From: Candidatus Brocadiaceae bacterium
GTDB lineage: Bacteria; Planctomycetota; Brocadiia; SM23-32
DNA length: 5,041 nt
Direction: 5' to 3'
Assembly: GCA_003567495.1 (NCBI GenBank)
Contig: PWZK01000310.1
Coordinates: forward strand, 1-5,041
Shown here: positions 1 to 5,041 of the stretch, one piece after another
Layout: each line of letters begins with the position of its first letter
Numbering within the stretch: the stretch's first letter is position 1
Translations under genes and position numbers: made by a program
Notes under the pieces: generated by a model
Told to the model about the DNA's origin: nothing
Databases searched by the model: none
The model's input: the letters and a program-made list of their open reading frames with translations, nothing else

Positions 1-294
1 AGCCATCAGTCTTGGCGCGCCTTTTACATGGCATGCCGTACCTGTGCAGACCGCCACAAGATGCTCACCACGCGGCTGGAGACTGAATGATGCGTAAAAA
101 GTTGCTACCCTCAGGACCTCGGGAAGGGAAACTCTCAGTTTTTCAGAAACGCACTCGAGCGCCGCACGCGGCAGATAATCATAATTCCCCTGCACATCCT
201 GAAGAATATGAATCAGATCGCTTCGGCGCCCGCCGTAGCCCCCGACCAATTCATCGGTATATTCAACCATGCTGTCCGATTGCGCCACCGGCAT
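1..294 (-). CDS. NuoE-type [2Fe-2S] subunit, N-terminal 98 residues (3' end outside window)
   Basis: The reading frame is open from ATG at 294 to the window edge, and the C-terminal part is missing. The protein resembles the NuoE / HydC / HndA family: an N-terminal helical part followed by a thioredoxin-like [2Fe-2S] domain. Visible family features are the QDVQGNYDYLPRAAL segment (about residues 32-46), the VATFYASFSLQPRGEH segment (about 63-78) and the first cluster pair, C83 and C88, in VCTGTACHVKGAPRL. The second cysteine pair would lie past the edge. In the family this subunit passes electrons between iron-sulfur clusters and the FMN of a NuoF-type NAD(P)-binding subunit. The start is set by GGAGG at 303-307, 8 nt upstream; an internal Met9 has no such site. 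It begins 14 bp after the cooF-like stop, so it is almost certainly co-transcribed and probably accepts electrons from that ferredoxin. Whether it belongs to a diaphorase or a bifurcating hydrogenase cannot be decided here. Confidence 0.88.
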   Translation of the reverse strand, partial: MPVAQSDSMVEYTDELVGGYGGRRSDLIHILQDVQGNYDYLPRAALECVSEKLRVSLPEVLRVATFYASFSLQPRGEHLVAVCTGTACHVKGAPRLMA

Positions 295-308
295 AATTAT
301 AACCTCCA

Positions 309-845
309 TCAGGCCTCTAAAATCCGCACGGTGCGCTCTGCAGCTTCCCTCTGCCGCTCGCGAGCGAGTTCTGCCATCTTGCGCACCCGCCTCGCGCGCG
401 TCGGACAGCCCTTCACGCAGGCCGGCTCCTCGCCTTCCTCAACAATACCCTCGCACAGGTCACATTTTATCAGCCTTCGGGAACCGGCATTCCATTCAAC
501 CGCACCGAACGGGCAAGCAAAGATGCAGGACTTACAGCCGATACACTTCTCCACTACCGTCAGCGTGCGGCCGGTGCGCTCGTCCTTGTAAAGCGCGCCC
601 GAAGGACATACCTCCACGCAAGGCGCATCTTCGCAATGCTGACACTGAAGCGGCACCGCCCTTCCCGCGGCGGCTATCACCTTCACCCGCGGCAGAAGCG
701 GAAACTCCGACAACATGGCCTCTTCTATGTTCTCCGCGTCGGCATGAACCATGGCGCAGGCAAACTCACAGCTCCTGCACGCCAGACATTTATCCAGCTC
801 AACCACTATGGCCTCGCCTTCGGATGTCAATTGTTTAACCGGCAT
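309..845 (-). CDS. cooF: CooF-like four-[4Fe-4S] ferredoxin, electron-transfer partner of CODH
   Basis: This 178-residue protein has sixteen cysteines in four [4Fe-4S] motifs, the pattern of the CooF / HycB / HydN / DmsB family: C20-C23-C26-C30, C68-C71-C76-C80, C101-C104-C107-C111 and C128-C131-C143-C147. The third and fourth groups carry the usual prolines (ACPFGA, GCPT). It has no signal peptide or membrane segment, so it should be cytoplasmic. Residues from about 152 form a highly charged Arg/Glu-rich tail that is probably helical. In known CO-oxidising systems CooF carries electrons from the CODH D-cluster to a hydrogenase or other acceptor; its place directly after cooS supports that role. 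Here the next gene encodes a NuoE-type subunit, suggesting delivery to a flavin/NAD(P) module. The ATG at 845 has GAGGTG (854-859) 8 nt upstream. The family assignment is firm. The name cooF rests on position, because sequence alone does not separate it from other members. Confidence 0.92.
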   Translation of the reverse strand: MPVKQLTSEGEAIVVELDKCLACRSCEFACAMVHADAENIEEAMLSEFPLLPRVKVIAAAGRAVPLQCQHCEDAPCVEVCPSGALYKDERTGRTLTVVEKCIGCKSCIFACPFGAVEWNAGSRRLIKCDLCEGIVEEGEEPACVKGCPTRARRVRKMAELARERQREAAERTVRILEA

Positions 846-874
846 ATTCTGGTCACCTCGTTAATAGCTGTAAA

Positions 875-911
875 TTAATTCTTTTTCAAGCCCGCCTTGA
901 AAAAGAATTAA
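875..911 (-). promoter_or_regulatory. Perfect 16-bp intercistronic hairpin at the cooS stop codon
   Basis: Bases 875-890 (TTAATTCTTTTTCAAG) are the exact reverse complement of 896-911 (CTTGAAAAAGAATTAA), with the 5-nt loop CCCGC at 891-895. In the cooS-cooF mRNA the first arm contains the cooS UAA stop (910-908), and the second arm ends 15 nt before the cooF Shine-Dalgarno site. The stem is AU-rich and is followed by UUUACAG rather than a U-run, so it does not look like a classical intrinsic terminator. Likely roles, by inference, are protecting the cooS 3' end, partial attenuation, or setting the CooS to CooF ratio. It could also be a copy of a dispersed palindromic repeat. Confidence 0.75.
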
Positions 912-2875
912 GCGTTCACCTTTTCTCCGACCTTATCCAACTCGACGGGTGCAACGGGGTCATGTTTCATATCATCAAGCCCGAGCGCATCACGCTTAGC
1001 GTTTATGTGCTCTATCATAAGAGCAGCGCCTCTGACGGGGTCGCGCTCGAAAGCAAGCTTGCCGCCGAAGTCTTCTTCCATACCTTCAAGCAGATACTCG
1101 CGCACCTTCGGGGCGCCCATAATCGGGAACGAATCGCCCAGGCAAGTATATATTCCGCTTGCAGCGACATATAGCGCAATGGCTATCGCTTTTTCGCTCA
1201 TCCATTCGGGGGCGGCCCCTGCCACAGGCAGGTCCGATATATCATCCCCAAGCCCGCCTTCCTTCACCATCTCCACGCAGGCCAGAAGTATGCGAGTGTT
1301 ATCCACGCACGAGCCAACATGCAACACCGGGGCTATACCCACGGCACGGCAGACCTCTCTGAGCCCTTCGCCGGCATAGACTTCGGCGGCCTCGGGCTTC
1401 ATCAGCCCAGCCTTGCCGCACGCTATGGCCGAACACCCGGTCTGCACCACCAGCACGTCGTTTCGTATGAGCTCCCTGACCATCTTCAGGTGCCCCTCAT
1501 CGTGCGTCATCTTCACGGTATTACAGCCCACAACACCCGCTACGCCGCGTATCCGCCCATCCATAATGGCTTTGTTGAGCGGGCGAAACAGCGGGCGATA
1601 CCTGCCGCCGAGCGTCGAGAATATGCTCTCCACCGTATAGCCTGCGACCAGCTGTTCGTTTTCTTTTGGCACAACCGTTTCTGAATCGCCGCGCTCGCCG
1701 AAAGCTTCAATGGCACGCCCTACTATATCCTTGGCAGTAGCCAGCCCCCGGCTTTCGTCGAACTGCACGTGTTCAAGCCCCTCGAAATGCGCCTTGGGCG
1801 AGGTGGATATAAACCGGGTTGACATACAGGACGCATATTGGCTGATGTTAGGAAAAACACACTGAACATCCACCACCATGGCGTCCACGGCTCCAGTGGC
1901 GACCGCAAGTTCCTGCTGGAGAAAGTTCCCGGCAATGGGTATGCCGTGGCGCATGAGTATCTCGTTGGCGGTGCAGCATATTCCGGCTATCTGAATGTCT
2001 TCGGCGCCCGCTTCCTCGGCCTTTTTCTTCATATCCGGGCTCTGTGCGGCCGCAACGATCATCTCCGAAAGAGTCGGCTCGTGTCCGTGCACTATGATAT
2101 TTACGGCTTCGGGGCGTATGACGCCCAGGTTGGCGGTCGCCCTGACCGGCTCCGGTGCGCCGAACAACACATCGCTCAGGTCGGTAGCATACATACTGCC
2201 GCCCCAGCCGTCGGCCAGCGATGTTTTTATAGCCGTTTTAAGTATATGTTTCGGATCGCTGTCAACACCCATATGAGTGGCATGCAGCGCCCTCACGACC
2301 TCGGCATCGACGCCGGAGGGCGTAACGCCCGCATCTTCCCATTTTTTTTGCAGGGGCTTCGGCGCGCGGCCAACAAACCGCAGCCGGCCCTCCTGTCGCC
2401 CGAAGTCGGCCGAGGCCACCTCAGCAACCTCCTGAGCGAGCAGCGCCGGGTCCTTACCGTCGGTTTTCAGCCCGAATTCCTCAGCGAGCTTCAGCAATTT
2501 TTTCTCGTTTTTCACCTCATATCCTTCAGCCTCGCCGCGGCCTGCGAGACGGAGCGTATGAACCACGTCACGCCCGTGGTCAGAGTGTGCGGCAGTGCCA
2601 ACCGCGGCATGGCGCGCGAGATTGCGCGCGGCTATAACGTCCACCGTCGCCCCGCATACGCCGCACTCCGCGCCCTCGCCGAACGGGTCTATACGGCACG
2701 GGCCGAGAAGACAATTCTTGCAGCAAAGCCCGAGCGTGCCGAACTCACACTGCGGCTGCACCGCCTCATAGCGGTCCCAGGCCAGGCTATAACCCTTTTC
2801 TGCACTGTGCTCGGCCATCTGCTGCGCGGCCGGATCGACACTTCGAATCTTTTTTTTACCATCTCTGTCGGCCAT
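908..2875 (-). CDS. cooS: Anaerobic Ni-Fe-S carbon monoxide dehydrogenase, catalytic subunit
   Basis: This 655-residue protein is full length for a monofunctional CooS (about 630-640 residues, plus a short tail here). It catalyses reversible oxidation of CO and water to CO2, two protons and two electrons, normally as a cytoplasmic homodimer. By comparison with remembered Carboxydothermus CODH-II, every metal ligand is present: D-cluster C43 and C51; B-cluster C52, C55, C60 and C74; C-cluster H265 (in VHGHEP), C301 (GICCT), C339 (DVQC), C451 (VGCN), C481 (TGCS) and C523 (GSCVDN). The acid-base residues match too: H97 in AAHSDH and K562 in SEKAIAIA. It should therefore be active. About 22 residues after NAKRDALGL (from 634) form a tail beyond the usual end. 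ATG 2875 has AAAGGAGGT (2886-2894) 10 nt upstream. It lies 65 bp after cooC and 62 bp before the cooF-like gene. No acetyl-CoA synthase genes are adjacent, so an energy or redox role is more likely than carbon fixation, though the flanks are unseen. Confidence 0.97.
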   Translation of the reverse strand: MADRDGKKKIRSVDPAAQQMAEHSAEKGYSLAWDRYEAVQPQCEFGTLGLCCKNCLLGPCRIDPFGEGAECGVCGATVDVIAARNLARHAAVGTAAHSDHGRDVVHTLRLAGRGEAEGYEVKNEKKLLKLAEEFGLKTDGKDPALLAQEVAEVASADFGRQEGRLRFVGRAPKPLQKKWEDAGVTPSGVDAEVVRALHATHMGVDSDPKHILKTAIKTSLADGWGGSMYATDLSDVLFGAPEPVRATANLGVIRPEAVNIIVHGHEPTLSEMIVAAAQSPDMKKKAEEAGAEDIQIAGICCTANEILMRHGIPIAGNFLQQELAVATGAVDAMVVDVQCVFPNISQYASCMSTRFISTSPKAHFEGLEHVQFDESRGLATAKDIVGRAIEAFGERGDSETVVPKENEQLVAGYTVESIFSTLGGRYRPLFRPLNKAIMDGRIRGVAGVVGCNTVKMTHDEGHLKMVRELIRNDVLVVQTGCSAIACGKAGLMKPEAAEVYAGEGLREVCRAVGIAPVLHVGSCVDNTRILLACVEMVKEGGLGDDISDLPVAGAAPEWMSEKAIAIALYVAASGIYTCLGDSFPIMGAPKVREYLLEGMEEDFGGKLAFERDPVRGAALMIEHINAKRDALGLDDMKHDPVAPVELDKVGEKVNA

Positions 2876-2940
2876 TGTAATTGCGACCTCCTTTATCTGG
2901 TGTCCGATAATCTATGTTATAGAGTTTTTGCCGGCAGACA

Positions 2941-3738
2941 TTACCCGGCTGAATGATCCGGCTCAAACGGCGCATCTCCCAATTCCTTGAGTTTCCCCAT
3001 CAGTTCTTCAATAACTGAAACCTGCTCCTTCGTCCCGCGATATGCACACTCACCCCCCATATCTGCCGCAGCTACCGCATCACTGTAGGGAATCCGGGCA
3101 AGCACCGGAACCGGCTCAAGCAGTCTTTCGATTTCCTCGCCTTCACTTCCTCTTATCTTGTTCAACACCGCGCCGACGTTCAAAACACCGATATCTTTTG
3201 CCAGCGCTGCCGCCTCGTGCGCGGTATGTATGCTGCGCCTGCCCGGCTCTACCACTACGAGCATTATGTCAACTCCCTGCGCGGTGCCGCGCCCGAGGTG
3301 TTCGATGCCGGCTTCCATGTCAAGTATCACCCACGCATCGTCGGCAAAGAACATGTGAGACAGCACGGAGTTGAGAAACGCGTTCTCCGGGCACATGCAG
3401 CCGGCGCCCCCCTTTTTTACCCGCCCCAGCCGAAGCAGTCGCACGCCGCCCGCGTCAATGGAATAGTCACCGGGCACGTCGTCAACTTTGGGATTTAGCT
3501 TGAAAAAATTGCCGTAGTTGGAGTCGGAGCCCGTTCTTTCCCGGATAAGGTCTTTCAGCTCGGTAAGCGGCAGGGGCTGCTGATCGTCTGCGTCCAGCCC
3601 GAGAGCAAGGGCGGAATTTGCGTCGGGGTCTGCGTCAAGCAGGTAAGTTTTACTGCCGCGGTCAGCCAGATAACGGGAAAGATATACAGCCAGCGTAGTC
3701 TTTCCGGCACCGCCTTTTCCTGTTATGGCAATTTTCAT
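2941..3738 (-). CDS. cooC: CooC-type ATPase for nickel insertion into CODH
   Basis: This 265-residue protein belongs to the MinD/Mrp-like deviant Walker A ATPases and matches CooC, the nickel-handling maturation factor of CODH. The N-terminal P-loop GKGGAGKTT (residues 7-15) has the signature lysine K8 and P-loop lysine K13. LLDADPDANS follows (33-42, switch I), and LDMEAGIEHLGRGT (139-152) is the switch II region. The CXC pair C114-C116 in GAGCMCPENA is the site through which CooC dimers bind nickel in characterised members. In known systems ATP binding and hydrolysis drive Ni delivery to the C-cluster. The start is placed at ATG 3738 because family homology begins at MKIAITGKGG and GGGAG (3746-3750) lies 7 nt upstream. 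The longer frame opening at 3786 adds 16 unrelated residues without such a site. It is the first gene of the leftward operon, so maturation factor and enzyme are made together. No cooT or cooJ is visible. Confidence 0.96.
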   Translation of the reverse strand: MKIAITGKGGAGKTTLAVYLSRYLADRGSKTYLLDADPDANSALALGLDADDQQPLPLTELKDLIRERTGSDSNYGNFFKLNPKVDDVPGDYSIDAGGVRLLRLGRVKKGGAGCMCPENAFLNSVLSHMFFADDAWVILDMEAGIEHLGRGTAQGVDIMLVVVEPGRRSIHTAHEAAALAKDIGVLNVGAVLNKIRGSEGEEIERLLEPVPVLARIPYSDAVAAADMGGECAYRGTKEQVSVIEELMGKLKELGDAPFEPDHSAG

Positions 3739-3745
3739 CTGCTTT

Positions 3746-3782
3746 CTCCCGTATTTGTAACGCGAACAAAGAAAAACGGGAA
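3746..3782 (-). promoter_or_regulatory. Predicted leader hairpin covering the cooC ribosome binding site
   Basis: In the cooC leader, mRNA segment UUCCCGU (3782-3776) can pair with ACGGGAG (3752-3746) over 7 bp, including one G-U pair. The second arm contains the whole Shine-Dalgarno sequence GGGAG. Inside it, UUUGU (3770-3766) can pair with ACAAA (3758-3754) around a 7-nt loop, separated by an asymmetric internal loop. The pairing is directly readable in the sequence. A control function, such as limiting translation of cooC, is inference, and the stability is modest. Confidence 0.4.
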
Positions 3783-3801
3783 TCACAACTGCGCCAGACG
3801 C

Positions 3802-3810
3802 ATTCTACCA
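3802..3810 (-). promoter_or_regulatory. Possible extended -10 promoter for the cooC-cooS-cooF operon
   Basis: Read on the minus strand this is TGGTAGAAT: a TGn extension and TAGAAT, five of six matches to the TATAAT consensus. No good -35 hexamer stands 17 nt upstream, which is tolerable for extended -10 promoters or for an activator-dependent promoter. Transcription would begin near 3795, giving a leader of about 57 nt that includes the hairpin over the cooC ribosome binding site. No CooA-type inverted repeat was found near it. Confidence 0.35.
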
Positions 3811-3870
3811 ACCGGACGCGACAAAATCCCACGCGTGTCCTGGATTGTAACATGCCGCCGTATGGCTGTC

Positions 3871-3891
3871 AAACGTATGCGGCATACTTTT
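3871..3891. promoter_or_regulatory. Palindrome in the divergent intergenic region, candidate operator
   Basis: The core GTATGCGGCATAC (3875-3887) is a perfect inverted repeat around a single central G. Three further pairs, AAA (3871-3873) and TTT (3889-3891), extend it to 21 bp with one mismatched pair (C3874/T3888). It ends 3 bp before the putative araB -35 hexamer, a position typical of transcription factor sites. A second CGTATG lies at 3859-3864. An arabinose-responsive or other regulator could bind here. The regulator is not identifiable, and a role for the leftward operon is also possible. Confidence 0.4.
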
Positions 3892-3894
3892 TTG

Positions 3895-3923
3895 TTGATC
3901 CGGTCGGCTAAAAGTGATATTCT
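3895..3923 (+). promoter_or_regulatory. Possible sigma-70-type promoter for araB
   Basis: TTGATC (3895-3900) and TATTCT (3918-3923) are separated by exactly 17 bp. Each matches consensus at four of six positions, and TGA directly before the -10 supplies a TGn extension. Transcription would begin near 3930, leaving a leader of about 50 nt before ATG 3980. It is the best match seen by eye upstream of araB and is not experimentally supported. Confidence 0.4.
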
Positions 3924-3979
3924 GTGTGATGTATTTTCACTGTACCTTACGCTTTTACGTTTAATTTTGTTTCTGGTTT

Positions 3980-5041
3980 ATGAATATGCAGATTATGAGA
4001 CATAGCTATACCATAGGACTTGATTTCGGTACCGGCAGCGTCCGGTCGCTTGTCGTTTCGACCGCAGACGGAGAAGAGGTCGGCAAGGGGGTTTGGGACT
4101 ACGCACACGGTGAGGCAGGAGTTTTATATAGCCCGGACAACCCGCAACAGGCGCGTCAGCATCCGGTCGATTATATAGAGGGTATAAAACGGACGGTCAG
4201 AGCGAGTCTGGAAGATGCCTCAGAGAAGAAACATTTCTCACCCGATGCCATCGTCGGCATAGGCATCGATACTACCGGAAGCACCCCCCTGCCCGTCGAT
4301 TCGGAAGGTGAACCCCTGGCTTTTTCAGAAAAATTCAAAGAAAACCCCGATGCTATGGCGTGGTTGTGGAAAGACCACACCAGTCATTCGGAGGCGGAAG
4401 AGATAACGGAAGCGGCCCGGCAGTCTCGTCCGCACTTTCTTCAGAAATGCGGCGGCGCTTATTCGTCCGAATGGTTCTGGGCAAAACTCCTGCACTGCAG
4501 GCGTACAGCGCCGGAGATTCTCCGCGAAGCGTCAACCTGGGTTGAGGTATGCGACTGGCTTCCCGCCGTGCTCACCGGCACGGATCGGCCCGAACGGATA
4601 AAACGCGGCATCTGCGCGGCCGGACACAAAGCTATGTTCAACCCGGCGTGGGGAGGATATCCGGATTCCGGTTTTCTGTCAAGCATCGATCCCGCACTTG
4701 CAGATGTGCGCGCAACGCTGCCCGACACCGCCGTCGACATCTCGCAATCCGTGGGCGGGCTAACTCAAAAGTGGGCGGAGCAGCTCGGCCTTCCGGCCGG
4801 CATAAGCGTGGCCGCCGGCGCCCTGGATGCACACCTCGGGGCGGTGGGAAGCGGCATCAGACCCGGCGTCCTTGTTAAAATAATGGGCACGTCCACCTGC
4901 GACCTGATGGTGACCCCGCTGAAGAGCGAACCGCCGGATATACCCGGGCTTTGCGGAATCGTTCCCGGCTCCGTGCTGCCGGACTGCTTCGGGCTGGAAG
5001 CCGGCCAGTCGGCAGTCGGCGATATCTACAACTGGTTTGTG
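3980..5041 (+). CDS. araB: L-ribulokinase, N-terminal part (3' end outside window)
   Basis: The frame is open from ATG 3980 to the window edge (354 codons, roughly 60% of a typical 550-570-residue AraB). This FGGY-family kinase phosphorylates L-ribulose with ATP to L-ribulose 5-phosphate in L-arabinose catabolism. AraB-specific segments in order are: IGLDFGTGSVRSLVV near the N-terminus, GIGIDTTGSTPLPVDSEG, WLWKDHTSHSEAEEIT, GGAYSSEWFWAKLLH, WVEVCDWLPAVLTG, RGICAAGHKAMFNPAWGG, AGALDAHLGAVGSG with the probable catalytic Asp (codon at 4826), LVKIMGTSTCDLMV and GLEAGQSAVGDIYNWF. These separate it from xylulokinase and glycerol kinase. In-frame ATGs occur at 3980, 3986 and 3995, none with a clear Shine-Dalgarno site. 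ATG 3995 gives the N-terminus closest to known AraB, but the first is listed as the longest choice. It is transcribed divergently from the CODH operon and has no evident functional tie to it. Other ara genes may follow beyond the window. Confidence 0.95.
   Translation, partial: MNMQIMRHSYTIGLDFGTGSVRSLVVSTADGEEVGKGVWDYAHGEAGVLYSPDNPQQARQHPVDYIEGIKRTVRASLEDASEKKHFSPDAIVGIGIDTTGSTPLPVDSEGEPLAFSEKFKENPDAMAWLWKDHTSHSEAEEITEAARQSRPHFLQKCGGAYSSEWFWAKLLHCRRTAPEILREASTWVEVCDWLPAVLTGTDRPERIKRGICAAGHKAMFNPAWGGYPDSGFLSSIDPALADVRATLPDTAVDISQSVGGLTQKWAEQLGLPAGISVAAGALDAHLGAVGSGIRPGVLVKIMGTSTCDLMVTPLKSEPPDIPGLCGIVPGSVLPDCFGLEAGQSAVGDIYNWFV

Noticed and set aside
269..838. Plus-strand open frame (189 codons) opposite the cooF-like gene
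   Set aside because: It is a shadow of a clear four-cluster ferredoxin gene, and its product is low-complexity Arg/Pro/Ser-rich with no family resemblance.
2898..2943. Possible internal promoter or terminator between cooC and cooS
   Set aside because: A TATAAC-like hexamer lacks a -35 partner, and the only stem (GCCGG/CCGGC, 5 bp, 10-nt loop) is followed by A residues, not a T-run. Neither is convincing.
1838..2956. Long plus-strand open frame (372 codons) opposite cooS
   Set aside because: It lies antisense to a CooS gene with all catalytic residues intact, has no recognisable domain, and is explained by codon bias of the real gene in GC-rich DNA.
3739..3786. Longer cooC start at ATG 3786 (16 extra residues)
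   Set aside because: CooC homology begins at the internal Met (3738), which has GGGAG 7 nt upstream. The extension lies in the leader and resembles nothing in the family.
3739..3979. CooA/FNR-type site in the divergent intergenic region
   Set aside because: Isolated TGTCA- and TTGTCG-like half-sites occur, but no correctly spaced inverted repeat of the CooA or FNR type could be found.
4360..4878. Short open frames on both strands inside araB
   Set aside because: They overlap a continuous AraB reading frame with conserved motifs throughout and have no independent support.

Overview
The window comes from an obligately or facultatively anaerobic bacterium with moderately GC-rich DNA and mostly strong Shine-Dalgarno sites. 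The anaerobic inference rests on a complete oxygen-sensitive nickel carbon monoxide dehydrogenase (CODH) gene with its maturation factor and a four-cluster ferredoxin. The sequence alone does not identify the phylum. No rRNA, tRNA, CRISPR array or mobile element was seen.

Layout: two divergent transcription units meet in a 241-bp intergenic region (3739-3979). Leftward on the minus strand runs cooC (3738-2941), cooS (2875-908), a cooF-like four-[4Fe-4S] ferredoxin gene (845-309) and a NuoE-type [2Fe-2S] subunit gene (294 to beyond base 1). All four genes are co-oriented, spaced 65, 62 and 14 bp apart, and each has a clear Shine-Dalgarno site. Rightward on the plus strand is the 5' part of an L-ribulokinase gene, araB (3980 to beyond 5041), which is functionally unrelated.

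How the genes fit together: CooC is the ATPase linked to nickel loading of the CODH active site. CooS oxidises CO (or reduces CO2) at the C-cluster and passes electrons out through its B and D clusters. The CooF-like protein is the expected electron acceptor. The NuoE-type protein normally partners a NuoF-type FMN/NAD(P)-binding subunit, so the likely design is CODH > CooF > NuoE/NuoF-type diaphorase > NAD(P)+. The NuoF partner would lie just left of the window and is not seen. A link to an electron-bifurcating HydABC-type hydrogenase is an alternative. No acetyl-CoA synthase subunit, energy-converting hydrogenase or CooA/RcoM regulator gene is in the window.

Regulatory structure worth attention: a perfect 16-bp hairpin spans the cooS stop codon, a predicted leader hairpin covers the cooC Shine-Dalgarno site, and a near-perfect palindrome lies just upstream of a plausible araB promoter. 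The core gene families are known. The less ordinary points are the NuoE-type subunit in the CODH operon and these RNA/DNA structures.
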